Part shown: piece after piece, positions 15,006 through 23,568 of the stretch
How positions within the stretch are numbered: position 1 is the stretch's first letter
How the letters are laid out: the number at the start of each line of letters is the position of its first letter
Source of the DNA: CAYMSO01 sp964393185
GTDB taxonomy: Bacteria; Patescibacteriota; Dojkabacteria; J137
Direction: 5' to 3'
Assembly: GCA_964393185.1 (NCBI GenBank)
Contig: CAYMSO010000004.1
Location: 62,001 to 126,000, forward strand
DNA: 64,000 bases
Position numbers and translations under genes: made by a program
Notes under the pieces: generated by a model
Told to the model about the DNA's origin: nothing
What the model saw: only the letters and a program-made list of their open reading frames with translations
Databases searched by the model: none

Positions 15006-17261
15006 GTGGCAAGAAGAAAAAAAAAGAATACAATTACATACGATAGCAAGGAAACTCAGACAGTGGTTGGTTTGGTTAGTTTAATTATTGGATCATTCTT
15101 TTTGATTTCGATCTTTACGTCTACAGATACTCAAAATAATATATTTTCGCAGGTAAAGTCTACCTTTGGTGATTCAACAATTTTTACCTCTATATTCTTG
15201 TTATTATTTGGATTAAGATTTTTAGGAATAAAATTCCCATTAACTAGAACCAAAAGTCTTATAGCTCAATCTGTGTTGATTTTTGTGCTAGCAGGACTAT
15301 TCACTTCCTTTACCGCGAATCCCAACGAACTTCCTAAACTTGAAAAAACAAATGGTGGAAGTGTAGGATCTTATATTGTAATAGACTTTCTTGGAGATAC
15401 TATTCCCACCCAGCCTGCAACAAAATTTATGCTAATTATGTTTGCAGTAATACTTTTACCTCTAGTATTGTCTATGTCTTTAAAAGAAATAGTTGAATAC
15501 CTAAAAAAATTTGGTAACTGGCTAAACGATTTAATAAAAGTATTGTTTTTTGAAGGAAACGATGAAGAAGAAACCGAGCAAAAGAATATTGTACAGAACA
15601 GCGGTTCACTACCTAAGGCTGAACGTCTAGGAGATTTTAACAAAATACTCGAACAAAGAAAGCTGGAAATTAACAAGCACAAGGAAGATCATACAAATGA
15701 CAAATATGACTCAAAGGATGAAGAAATACTTGTTAAACCACAATTGACAAGACAGGAAAATGTTGATGTAGCAAGCGTAAAAGAAGGAAGTGTTGGTGAA
15801 TCTGGGCTAGTGCACGAAGAGCTTAAATATCCTAATTGGAAACTACCCCCAGCCAGCCTATTGATTCCATTCAAAAAATCTCAGCCCAAAGAAGCAGCAA
15901 TCGATGCAAATGCAAGTATTATTGAACAAATGTTGGAAAGTTTTGGAATTGAGGCTAAGGTTGAAGAAGCATTTATTGGGCCTTCGGTTGTGCAGTATGC
16001 GTTGAATATTCCCATGGGAATCAACGTAAAAAAAATAGCTAACTTAAGCGAGAATATTGCCTTAGCACTAGGAGTAGATTCCCACGCAGTACGTATTGAA
16101 TCAATTCCAGAAACAACCTATCTTGGAATTGAAGTTCCAAGAACACAAAGAGATATGGTTAGATTTAAAGAAATATTTACAAGCGACGAAATGCAAAATG
16201 GCAAACGAATTCTTCCAGTTACAATAGGAAAAGACATCAACGGAAACAGCCTTGTTGGAGCAATAGAAAAAATGCCACACCTGCTAATAGCAGGAGCAAC
16301 CGGTTCTGGCAAATCTGTTTTAACCAACAGTTTCATTACTTCTCTAATTATGACAAAATCTCCGGATGAATTAAGATTAATCCTGGTAGATCCTAAGCAA
16401 GTTGAATTAATTGACTACAACGGAATTCCTCATTTGCTTACTCCAGTTATTACCGACATGGACAAGGTAATCAATGCCCTAAAATGGCTTGTTAACGAAA
16501 TGGAAACTAGATACACTACTCTCGCTCATCAACAGGTAAGAAATATTGAACAGTACAATCAGAAAAAAGGATTTGCTGCAATGCCTTATGTAGTTGTAGT
16601 GATTGACGAAATGGCAGATATGATGATGACCGCAAACAGAGTTGAAGCAGAAACTGCTATAGTAAGACTTGCACAAAAAGCTAGAGCTGTTGGAATTCAC
16701 CTAATACTTGCTACTCAGAGACCTTCGGTAAATGTAATTACTGGCTTAATCAAGGCAAATATTCCAGGAAGAGTTGGTATGAGCGTTACAAGTAGTACCG
16801 ATTCCAGAGTTATACTGGATAGAATTGGAGCAGAAAGTCTTATGGGACGCGGTGATATGTTGTATAAAGCCCCAGATAAAACAAAAGCTATTCGCTTGCA
16901 GGGATCCAATATAGAACAGGAGGAAATAACAAGAGTTGTTGACTTTATTAAAGATCAGGCACCTGAGGTTGAATATATTCCCGAAATTCTAGAAAAACAG
17001 CTTACGGAAGAAGAAGTAAATCAAGAAGTACTAGGGGATATTTCTGGCGATAGCTTGATTGAGCAAGCAATTAGAATAGTTGTACAATCTAGAAAAGGAT
17101 CTTCTTCTTATCTTCAAAGAAGATTAAATATTGGATTCAATAGAGCTGCCAGGTTACTGGAGGAGTTGGAAGAAGTTGGTGTTGTTGGTCCTCAAATTGG
17201 TAGCAAACCTAGAGAAGTCTTAATTTCCGATGCAGATGAATTCATAGCAAGTTTGAAGTAA
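15006..17261 (+). CDS. ftsK: DNA translocase FtsK/SpoIIIE
   Basis: A membrane-anchored, ATP-driven pump that moves chromosomal DNA through the division septum. 751 residues: basic N-terminus (ARRKKKNT), four membrane helices (roughly 20-165), an acidic/polar linker (about 185-270), the alpha/beta motor with Walker A GATGSGKS (near 430) and Walker B VVVIDEMADM (near 530), and a C-terminal gamma winged helix (about 680-751: SSSYLQRRLNIGFNRAARLL) that reads KOPS/SRS-type DNA motifs. All motor motifs are intact. The start codon is GTG at 15006. The linker is short, as in SpoIIIE. Confidence 0.97.
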   Translation: MARRKKKNTITYDSKETQTVVGLVSLIIGSFFLISIFTSTDTQNNIFSQVKSTFGDSTIFTSIFLLLFGLRFLGIKFPLTRTKSLIAQSVLIFVLAGLFTSFTANPNELPKLEKTNGGSVGSYIVIDFLGDTIPTQPATKFMLIMFAVILLPLVLSMSLKEIVEYLKKFGNWLNDLIKVLFFEGNDEEETEQKNIVQNSGSLPKAERLGDFNKILEQRKLEINKHKEDHTNDKYDSKDEEILVKPQLTRQENVDVASVKEGSVGESGLVHEELKYPNWKLPPASLLIPFKKSQPKEAAIDANASIIEQMLESFGIEAKVEEAFIGPSVVQYALNIPMGINVKKIANLSENIALALGVDSHAVRIESIPETTYLGIEVPRTQRDMVRFKEIFTSDEMQNGKRILPVTIGKDINGNSLVGAIEKMPHLLIAGATGSGKSVLTNSFITSLIMTKSPDELRLILVDPKQVELIDYNGIPHLLTPVITDMDKVINALKWLVNEMETRYTTLAHQQVRNIEQYNQKKGFAAMPYVVVVIDEMADMMMTANRVEAETAIVRLAQKARAVGIHLILATQRPSVNVITGLIKANIPGRVGMSVTSSTDSRVILDRIGAESLMGRGDMLYKAPDKTKAIRLQGSNIEQEEITRVVDFIKDQAPEVEYIPEILEKQLTEEEVNQEVLGDISGDSLIEQAIRIVVQSRKGSSSYLQRRLNIGFNRAARLLEELEEVGVVGPQIGSKPREVLISDADEFIASLK

Positions 17262-17280
17262 CTAAATATTACTTTTCTTA

Positions 17281-18357
17281 TTATTTTGATCTATCATAAC
17301 AAAGACTACGCATACTATTTACAAGAAGTCTTCCACAATCAGTATAAGTAAATGAATACTTTAACATGTCCCCTATTATGTTAAACAAAAAGAAATTTTG
17401 TGGTAATTCAACATTATGCATACCTGCAGCAATTATAATTCTGTTTTCGATGGAATCTGCCAGATTATACAAGTGCTGTCCAGTTTGTATCATCTTAGAA
17501 AATAGATAATGTCTTTCTGGAAATTGATTTTCTAATAACAATTCCCTTGCAATTAATAAATTGGGTAACTTCATTTGCCTAAACCAATCTTCAATCAGAA
17601 TACTCGCAAAGGAATTTGCCTGCCATTCTGACCATAATTCACCATTTAGCGATATATATGTATTATAATCAGCCAAAAATTTTCCAAATTGTTTTCTGGC
17701 CTTATAGATACGCAAAGATTTAAAAAAATTAAATCCAGGCTTAGGCTGTCTATATTCTAATTTCATACTAGCATTAACAATATCTAGATAATCTGGATGA
17801 ACTCTATTAATTATACGTTGTACTACATGACCAAATTCATGAAAACAAATAAAATTAAACATAAATCTGTCTAAAAGAAGAGTTAACTTGCTATCTGGAA
17901 GTATAGCTTCTGTTTGATTTCCGCCATAGTTTTGCAAATTTAATAATTCCTGTACATAAGTCTTTACTGCATCTGCATGACGCGTTATGTTATTTGTAAC
18001 AGACAAATCTACTTTTCGCTTATCATGCATATTTTCTCTTACTCTTGCGGAATAATACTGTGGAGTGGCTGTTTCAACATAATTAAAGTTAGAGTCCAAC
18101 AACGTAGCTTCAAATAGCTTTATAAAACTATCAGAAATGTCATTCGTTTTACACCACGAAATAAAAAATTGTTTAGCCTGTCTAAACTCTTCCAACACAT
18201 CGAATGATTGCTCCAATTTTCTAAACGAAACGTTAAATTTATTATAATGATCCCGAACCAAAAGTATTAGCTCATCATAGGAAGGTAAATAAGAAGGCTC
18301 AAGAGCCATTTTGCTATAAATACTATTAGGTTTTAGCGAATCATCCAGACTTTCCAT
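17281..18357 (-). CDS. Putative zincin metalloprotease-like protein (HEFGH)
   Basis: 358 residues, soluble, no signal peptide. FICFHEFGHVVQRI (near 175) is a canonical HExxH zinc motif preceded by a hydrophobic helix, and about 65 residues later LWSEWQANSFASILI provides a Glu-x-x-Ala/Asn helix of the type that gives the third ligand in ImmA/IrrE-like zincins. I therefore infer a cytoplasmic zinc peptidase or a peptidase-like regulator, but the rest of the protein matches no family that I know. It converges on ftsK. An extended -10 box 8 bases before the ATG gives a nearly leaderless message. Confidence 0.6.
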   Translation of the reverse strand: MESLDDSLKPNSIYSKMALEPSYLPSYDELILLVRDHYNKFNVSFRKLEQSFDVLEEFRQAKQFFISWCKTNDISDSFIKLFEATLLDSNFNYVETATPQYYSARVRENMHDKRKVDLSVTNNITRHADAVKTYVQELLNLQNYGGNQTEAILPDSKLTLLLDRFMFNFICFHEFGHVVQRIINRVHPDYLDIVNASMKLEYRQPKPGFNFFKSLRIYKARKQFGKFLADYNTYISLNGELWSEWQANSFASILIEDWFRQMKLPNLLIARELLLENQFPERHYLFSKMIQTGQHLYNLADSIENRIIIAAGMHNVELPQNFFLFNIIGDMLKYSFTYTDCGRLLVNSMRSLCYDRSK

Positions 18358-18365
18358 ATTTAACT

Positions 18366-18374
18366 ATTATATCA
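18366..18374 (-). promoter_or_regulatory. Extended -10 promoter of the HEFGH gene
   Basis: Minus-strand TGATATAAT, 8 bases before the ATG at 18355-18357. Confidence 0.55.
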
Positions 18375-18467
18375 TAAATTAGGTGTTTGCGCCTTGTATA
18401 GACATTTATCTTTCTATACTATACATATATTAGTAGTGATTAATTTATGTTAAATATTTACCTGATA

Positions 18468-18476
18468 TGTTATATT
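18468..18476 (+). promoter_or_regulatory. Extended -10 promoter of the SET gene
   Basis: TGTTATATT with about 19 bases to the ATG at 18496. A second hexamer, TATATT at 18484-18489, lies exactly 6 bases before the ATG, so a leaderless start is also possible. Confidence 0.4.
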
Positions 18477-18495
18477 CCTAGTATATATTTTTATA

Positions 18496-19125
18496 ATGGA
18501 AATTCAAACTAATACACTTACATCCGATGATTTAGAAATCTGCGCAACCCACGACATGGGAAACGAACTAAAAATTAAGCGCGACGTTCCTTCGGGAACT
18601 GTGATTATGGAACTGCAAGGTAAACTCCTTCCACTAACTACCCAACCAAGCGGAGATCCAGAATTTGACCAAAGCGGACAATTAATCAAAGCAGGTGTTA
18701 AAGCTCTGCAAGTAGCAGAAAATACGTTTCTGCAAAGCACCATGCCAAATAATATTGATGATAATCTTAATCACTCATTTAACCCAAACTGTTACATGTA
18801 TTTTAAGGAAGGGAAAGTATTTTTAGTTGCTTCGATAAACATAGCACTTGGGGAAACCTTAACTTTCAATTACAATGAAACAGAATGGGATATGATTGCT
18901 CAAGAATGTGATTTTTCCGACTCATTAACAGGTATTCATGTTGCAGGCTTTTCCCATCTAACACCAGATGAAAAATACGCACTTGCCTCTACAGGAAGAT
19001 TATCACCATTTATATTATTTAAATATATTCAGCAAATTGACTCAGATTTTAAAGAGGCCATTTTAGAAAAATACCCAGAAAATTACTTACAACAGCTACA
19101 TACTTTTGAAGACAAAGAGAGTTAA
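18496..19125 (+). CDS. SET-domain protein (putative protein-lysine methyltransferase)
   Basis: 209 residues. The SET core is recognisable: an N-terminal strand region GNELKIKRDVPSGTVIMEL (near 17), the pseudoknot motif NLNHSFNPNCYMYF (near 92; NHSxxPN), and VASINIALGETLTFNYNE (near 113; GExLTFxY). These bind SAM and the substrate lysine. Family members methylate lysines on proteins. After the core, MIAQECDFSDSLTGIHVAGFSHL aligns with the post-SET region (CxCGSxxCRGxIxGF), but only one cysteine is left, so the zinc cluster is lost. The gene stands between two minus-strand units and probably has its own promoter. Confidence 0.85.
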   Translation: MEIQTNTLTSDDLEICATHDMGNELKIKRDVPSGTVIMELQGKLLPLTTQPSGDPEFDQSGQLIKAGVKALQVAENTFLQSTMPNNIDDNLNHSFNPNCYMYFKEGKVFLVASINIALGETLTFNYNETEWDMIAQECDFSDSLTGIHVAGFSHLTPDEKYALASTGRLSPFILFKYIQQIDSDFKEAILEKYPENYLQQLHTFEDKES

Positions 19126-19135
19126 TTGAACTAAC

Positions 19136-19372
19136 CTATAATGACTCTGATTCCTGTTGAGAAGATAAAAACCTATCAAATCCAGTATCGGATTGCAGGT
19201 GCTCTTTAACTGTTGGAGATAGCAATATACTTCGTGGCATTTGATTAACAGAATAACTGAACTCCTCTGCACCTAGAGAAGTAATTTGTAAAATATCCCA
19301 AATTATAGTGAAGATAAGAAAAACTACACCAAATATTATTAAAGCCAACCATGATTTATTAAAATTATTCAT
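19136..19372 (-). CDS. Small single-pass membrane protein, pilus-locus associated
   Basis: 78 residues with one hydrophobic segment (about 8-28: WLALIIFGVVFLIFTIIW) and a Ser/Glu-rich extracytoplasmic tail. It is not recognised as a named family. It follows the PilO-like gene by 9 bases, so it is part of the same operon and could take the place of PilP or a minor inner-membrane component. That role is inferred from position only. Confidence 0.6.
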   Translation of the reverse strand: MNNFNKSWLALIIFGVVFLIFTIIWDILQITSLGAEEFSYSVNQMPRSILLSPTVKEHLQSDTGFDRFLSSQQESESL

Positions 19373-19381
19373 ACAATTATT

Positions 19382-20035
19382 TTAAACAGTAGGAATTTCG
19401 TCTTCCCAATAAAATAAATCCATTTCCAACGACAGCCTTAAAGGCAGGTCAAGTATAGAATCCTGTCCGTCTTGCTGAATTTTTTTTGTAATACTGATTG
19501 TATTCAGATGGTAAACTCTTCTAGACGTTTCCATCTCTTTCAAAAAATTAATTATATCTCCGTACTGACCGTCTATACTTACACTCACTGCCAAAGATTT
19601 GACTTGGGGAGCAGCTCCAAAATCAATCTGAACTGTCGAAAAATTACTTTCCTCAACAAAGTTAAGACTTACTATCTTCAAGTTACTTCCCTGTACCAAA
19701 TCTACTAGCTCGCCTAGTACATAATCCTGATCAGATGAGTTTTCTGGAAAAAGTTGATTAAAATAGCTTATTAAATCTTTATCTTGCTCACTTTCTTGAA
19801 CAAGACTACGAAGTGTATTTAGCTTTAATTCTAGTGCATCGATCGCTTCGTCTCTAACTTTGTTTGCTTTATTTTGCTTCAATACCGAACTGACTGCAGG
19901 TCGAACACCAAAAAGAAATATTATTAATACAAATATTGTAGTTGCAGCAGCAACAAAATAACTTCTTCTCTTGGTGTCTTCGAAGTATTTATCTAAGCGA
20001 GTTGTTATTTTTTGTTCCTGTTTTTGTAAAGCCAT
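19382..20035 (-). CDS. pilO: PilO-like type IV pilus assembly protein
   Basis: 217 residues: a short basic cytoplasmic N-terminus, one membrane helix (about 27-46: VAAATTIFVLIIFLFGVRP), a coiled coil (about 50-85) and a ferredoxin-like C-terminal domain (about 105-200) containing LKIVSLNFVEE and the SVSIDGQYGDIINFLKEMET stretch that is typical of PilO. PilN and PilO heterodimers align the inner-membrane platform of the pilus machine. Its start overlaps the stop of the pilN-like gene by one base (20035), indicating translational coupling. No ATPase, pilin or PilM gene is in the window. Confidence 0.85.
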   Translation of the reverse strand: MALQKQEQKITTRLDKYFEDTKRRSYFVAAATTIFVLIIFLFGVRPAVSSVLKQNKANKVRDEAIDALELKLNTLRSLVQESEQDKDLISYFNQLFPENSSDQDYVLGELVDLVQGSNLKIVSLNFVEESNFSTVQIDFGAAPQVKSLAVSVSIDGQYGDIINFLKEMETSRRVYHLNTISITKKIQQDGQDSILDLPLRLSLEMDLFYWEDEIPTV

Positions 20036-20628
20036 TATAAAAAGGATCTCTTAAATTTTTCCAGATTTATTACACCTACCACATCGTACCTGGCCCTATT
20101 TTCAATAATATCTCTTTGTTCCTGCGATAACTCTCTAACTTTTGCAGTAACGAAGCTTTGAGAACTCTTCATCGAAAGTTCCAAACTGTCCAAGTAGCCA
20201 AGATCATCATTTCCAAAAATGCGGACTTCGTTACCTCGAATAGTTACAGTGATTTCTGCATTGGGATTTTCTAAATAACTATAAACTTCCTGCACTATAG
20301 AAGCATAGCTTGATGATTGATTCCAGAGTTTTGCATACTCTGTATCTTTAAGTTGTAATTTTCTAAATCCTGGTTCGTATTGTGCTTGATAAAAAAGTAA
20401 TTGGTTTTCTAGTTCTGCTATTTCTTTTTCTTTTCTTTTAGCTGTGGTATCTACTACTATTTTAGCGAAGAATGCTAAAGCAATAATTACTTGAGACACA
20501 ATAATAACAATTTTTGCCTTACCCAGTAGCCATTCATATACTTTATCCCAGGCTGTTTTGGGCGGATCTATTGGTCTAAGTAGGTTGAATATTCTTTTTA
20601 CTTTTGGTTTATTATTTGCCTTTGCCAC
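20035..20628 (-). CDS. PilN-like type IV pilus assembly protein
   Basis: 197 residues with a basic cytoplasmic start, one membrane helix (about 35-56: AKIVIIVSQVIIALAFFAKIV), a coiled coil (about 60-90: KRKEKEIAELENQLLF) and a small alpha/beta domain with an ITVTIRGNEVRIFG strand pair. Topology, size and the directly overlapping pilO-like gene fit PilN, but sequence identity to known PilN proteins is low. The start is GTG (20626-20628), with TAGACT 6 bases upstream, which suggests a leaderless message. Confidence 0.7.
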   Translation of the reverse strand: MAKANNKPKVKRIFNLLRPIDPPKTAWDKVYEWLLGKAKIVIIVSQVIIALAFFAKIVVDTTAKRKEKEIAELENQLLFYQAQYEPGFRKLQLKDTEYAKLWNQSSSYASIVQEVYSYLENPNAEITVTIRGNEVRIFGNDDLGYLDSLELSMKSSQSFVTAKVRELSQEQRDIIENRARYDVVGVINLEKFKRSFL

Positions 20629-20696
20629 AACTATAGTCTAAAGAGCATTAGAGCATTTGTAAAGTAAATCATTCCGAGAACCAAATGTTGCAAGTT

Positions 20697-20768
20697 TTTA
20701 TTGTAAAAATAGGCTTATTCCTTAATAACGTAAAACTATGGACTTTTAATCCATAGTTTTTTATTTTG
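20697..20768. terminator. Hairpin repeat copy with bidirectional terminator
   Basis: TTTTTATTGTAAA is followed by GGCTTATTCCTTAATAACG and the perfect 11-bp stem AAAACTATGGA (20732-20742)/TCCATAGTTTT (20750-20760), then TTTATTTT. The two flanking motifs match the element at 9957-10077, but the inner CTAATC hairpin is absent. It lies between divergent genes (20628 minus, 20814 plus), an odd place for a terminator. Confidence 0.7.
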
Positions 20769-20813
20769 ATTGATTAGCAAATTATATTAGAATTAGCTAT
20801 GTATTAAAATTGT

Positions 20814-21611
20814 ATGGTTAAATACAAAATTCCCTACGGAACCGAAATTATAACAATTGAGACAAAAAAAAGAATTCTAGAATCCTATGTAGACGAAATA
20901 GTCGATATAGTTTCTACAAATTCAACCGATTTGAATCATAAAATAATGAACTCTTCCGCTTATTTATTTAACGAACTTAGGCCAGGAGTTCCACTAAAAA
21001 CTAGTTTAGAATTTATTTATTTTGTTGAACTTAACTTCCAAAATTGCATAGACAATGCTCCATTTTTTAAACCCTTTTTTGCACAAGAAAAAATTGACAA
21101 TATCGACAATTTTTTACAAATTGATGTAGATGAACAATTCATTGTAAAGAACAGGGAACTGGTTTTTGATACAACATATCTTAGACATCCATATATCTTG
21201 GACATAATTGTGGAAACCATAAAACAAGCAGGAAATAGCAACTTCACCGTAAGTTTCAAAGATATGTATGTAAGTTATGGGCAACCTAGAGAATTCACGT
21301 TCACTTTAGAGAATGAGCAAAAAATCTCAGAGTCTGTAATGGATCAAGCTGTAGCAATGAATTTCAACACATATTATGCAGGAATCAAAAAGAAAAAAAC
21401 CTCATTTAAAAATGTGGCTGATAAAGAGCTAATTGCAAAACAATCTATTAGTAAGAATAAAAACTTAATCGAAAATAAACTGCTTTCGTATTATTTACAC
21501 AGTTTTTCGCTTGAGAGTGAGTACAAATTCATTTCCGAAGAATGGAAAGTAGGATTTAAAATAATAGATAAGGAAGATAAAGTTCACACTTTTAAACCTC
21601 TTAAAAAGTAG
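20814..21611 (+). CDS. Hypothetical protein
   Basis: 265 residues, soluble, Lys-rich in the last third (GIKKKKTSFKNVADKELIAK). No motif that I can name; no signal peptide or membrane segment. It stands alone between the pilus genes and the metallophosphoesterase, the latter converging 11 bases after its stop. The start ATG has no Shine-Dalgarno sequence. The only support for the gene is its long open frame with codon use like its neighbours. Confidence 0.6.
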   Translation: MVKYKIPYGTEIITIETKKRILESYVDEIVDIVSTNSTDLNHKIMNSSAYLFNELRPGVPLKTSLEFIYFVELNFQNCIDNAPFFKPFFAQEKIDNIDNFLQIDVDEQFIVKNRELVFDTTYLRHPYILDIIVETIKQAGNSNFTVSFKDMYVSYGQPREFTFTLENEQKISESVMDQAVAMNFNTYYAGIKKKKTSFKNVADKELIAKQSISKNKNLIENKLLSYYLHSFSLESEYKFISEEWKVGFKIIDKEDKVHTFKPLKK

Positions 21612-21622
21612 CAATTAGATTG

Positions 21623-23029
21623 CTATTGTTCTAAATCAGAACGATCAACTAAATTAATATCAAATGGGTTAAAAATATAATTAATAATAAATAACAGTGC
21701 CAGTGCTCTGACAGGATTTTTAAGCCCAGTAAATAAAGACTCGTAAGAAAGTGGTGTTTGTTTTGGTGAATTGACTTGAATATTAGCCATAGCAGGTTCT
21801 AAGTCTACAACTGGACTATTCGCAACCCTCTGTCTTAACCATTCACCTAGTTGAGAATTCAACACTGCTTCAATAGAGTTGGAAAGCCATTCCCTGTGCT
21901 TTGCGATTGGTGCTTCTAAATGTCTTTCCCTGACACTGATCTTAAATCCTTCATGTGTTAGTTGTGTAGATGTATTATGCAAGGTCTTGCCATATTTTTT
22001 TGCAACATGTATTAGTAAGTCAAGATTTTCTAAATGGCATCCCACGTTAATGCACCTTAAAACCCCATCCTGTAATAAATAACCTGATCTATGTATATGT
22101 GCAGTAATGCTAATTATATGTTCTGGAATTTTGGGAACTACTCTATCTTTTTCATTTATTCCTTTTGTAATACACTCAAAATGTTGTTCTAGTGATGTTA
22201 TTAAGCTCCCAAATGATTTTTTGAACGTGTCAATATTATTTATTGCCTCGCCAATTTGTACACTCAACCACGAAACCAGAGAAAAATTTCCAAGCCAGTC
22301 CTGGAATTGAGTGAGTTGACTATCTGCGCTTCCTACCGAATATTCAGTGCCATGAAAAAGCTTGAGTGGCACCCATCCCTCAGTTTCATTTCCATACAAT
22401 ACATTAAAACTACGTGCTATAGCGTTTACAGGCCAGCTGGGCTCGACAAAGGGTGATTCTGGAGGATAAATATCTGGGTGATTTTTGACAAATTCTTCAT
22501 TTTTTATTCCGGCTTTCCATCCTCTTATTTTCCTCCAGAACTGCGTAGGTTTCCTACCTCCCAAAGATTTGTGTCCGCCCTTAAGTGGGTCGTGGTTACC
22601 CTCCAAGCAATAAATTTTCTTTCCCTCCAAAATACCTTGTCGAACTTTCTCAGACAATGCCTCATGCGCATAAGTTCCCTCCATTCTACCTGTAAAAAAG
22701 TCCCACAAATCACCCATAAAAAATACTACATCATTATTTTGTATGATCTGGAGTATCTCTTCAACTGCAGTACTTCCACTCCATTGATGAAGATGTATAT
22801 CGGGAACGAAACCAACAGTCTTGCCTGAATGAATTACAAGGTTTAAAGTGCAGTCTTTAAAAATATCATGCCCGAATATGTTGTCAAAATCTTCTTCTGT
22901 TATCGAACCTTGCGTTTTATTTTTAATAACTCTTTGTGTACTGTCTAGAGATATGTGAGTTTGTCCTGGATTAGCATGCAGATCTATTATTTCTATTGAT
23001 TGATCTTTTGGTTTGCTGAAGTCTTCCAT
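21623..23029 (-). CDS. Calcineurin-like metallophosphoesterase
   Basis: 468 residues. The core carries the family motifs in order: FVPDIHLHQW (DxH, near 75), FFMGDLWDF (GDxxD, near 103), CLEGNHDPL (GNHD, near 145) and ISITAHIHRSG (GHxH-like, near 308), which bind two metals. The C-terminus (residues 400-468) is extra and has a hydrophobic stretch ALALLFIINYIF, perhaps a membrane contact. Substrate unknown; relatives cleave phosphomonoesters, phosphodiesters or nucleotides. It follows yidD after 12 bases and is probably in the same operon, since the TATAAT just before its ATG is too close to act as its promoter. Confidence 0.85.
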   Translation of the reverse strand: MEDFSKPKDQSIEIIDLHANPGQTHISLDSTQRVIKNKTQGSITEEDFDNIFGHDIFKDCTLNLVIHSGKTVGFVPDIHLHQWSGSTAVEEILQIIQNNDVVFFMGDLWDFFTGRMEGTYAHEALSEKVRQGILEGKKIYCLEGNHDPLKGGHKSLGGRKPTQFWRKIRGWKAGIKNEEFVKNHPDIYPPESPFVEPSWPVNAIARSFNVLYGNETEGWVPLKLFHGTEYSVGSADSQLTQFQDWLGNFSLVSWLSVQIGEAINNIDTFKKSFGSLITSLEQHFECITKGINEKDRVVPKIPEHIISITAHIHRSGYLLQDGVLRCINVGCHLENLDLLIHVAKKYGKTLHNTSTQLTHEGFKISVRERHLEAPIAKHREWLSNSIEAVLNSQLGEWLRQRVANSPVVDLEPAMANIQVNSPKQTPLSYESLFTGLKNPVRALALLFIINYIFNPFDINLVDRSDLEQ

Positions 23030-23041
23030 AATTATATCTGT

Positions 23042-23305
23042 TTAAAAATTTTCCGGTACAGGATCATGTCCTCCCTTATGCAAAGGCGTGCATCTCAATA
23101 TTCTTTTAAATCCTAAGTATGCTCCTTTAAAAATTCCAAACCTATCTATTGCTTCGTAAGTATACTGAGAACAGGTAGGATGATAAATGCACACTCTAAC
23201 TCCTAAATGCTTCCACAAAGGAGAACTGTCTAACGAAAAGGCCAACTGATAAAATCTGATTAGCAGTTTGGCACTTTCTTTTGGTATATTTAAAGTAAAA
23301 TTCAT
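23042..23305 (-). CDS. yidD: Membrane protein insertion efficiency factor YidD
   Basis: A small membrane-associated protein that assists YidC-dependent insertion. 87 residues with the conserved core: CIYHPTCSQYTYEAIDRFG (Cys pair near 39 and 45), LGFKRILRCTPLHKGG and the DPVP ending. In many bacteria it sits in the rpmH-rnpA-yidD-yidC cluster next to dnaA; here yidD is still beside dnaA, but in divergent orientation and without the other members. An extended -10 box ends 8 bases before the ATG. Confidence 0.95.
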   Translation of the reverse strand: MNFTLNIPKESAKLLIRFYQLAFSLDSSPLWKHLGVRVCIYHPTCSQYTYEAIDRFGIFKGAYLGFKRILRCTPLHKGGHDPVPENF

Positions 23306-23313
23306 CGAGATTC

Positions 23314-23322
23314 ATTATACCA
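23314..23322 (-). promoter_or_regulatory. Extended -10 promoter of yidD
   Basis: Minus-strand TGGTATAAT with 8 bases to the ATG at 23303-23305. Confidence 0.6.
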
Positions 23323-23418
23323 CTTGAACTGAATTATTTATTCTATTGCTGCTAGCTATATTGTTAATAACTAATACAGCAAGGTTTTCTACTCTTTTAG
23401 ATTTTTCTCTTTACAAAC

Positions 23419-23434
23419 TTATCCACGTGGATAT
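23419..23434. promoter_or_regulatory. Overlapping inverted DnaA-box-like sites upstream of dnaA
   Basis: TTATCCACG (23419-23427) overlaps the inverted copy ATATCCACG (complement of 23426-23434). The E. coli consensus is TTATCCACA. The site lies 135-150 bases before dnaA in the 263-base gap 23306-23568 and could mediate autoregulation of dnaA. The gap also has a T-rich tract (23489-23516). Confidence 0.55.
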
Positions 23435-23568
23435 ATATTGTAGATAGTCATCAAAAACATTTAACTTCAATGCTTTTGAAAACTAAATTTTTTCTTTTTT
23501 TTGCCAAGTTTTTGGTTTAAAGATTAACTCGTTGTGTAAGACGGGTATATATTAGTTACCGTACAAAT

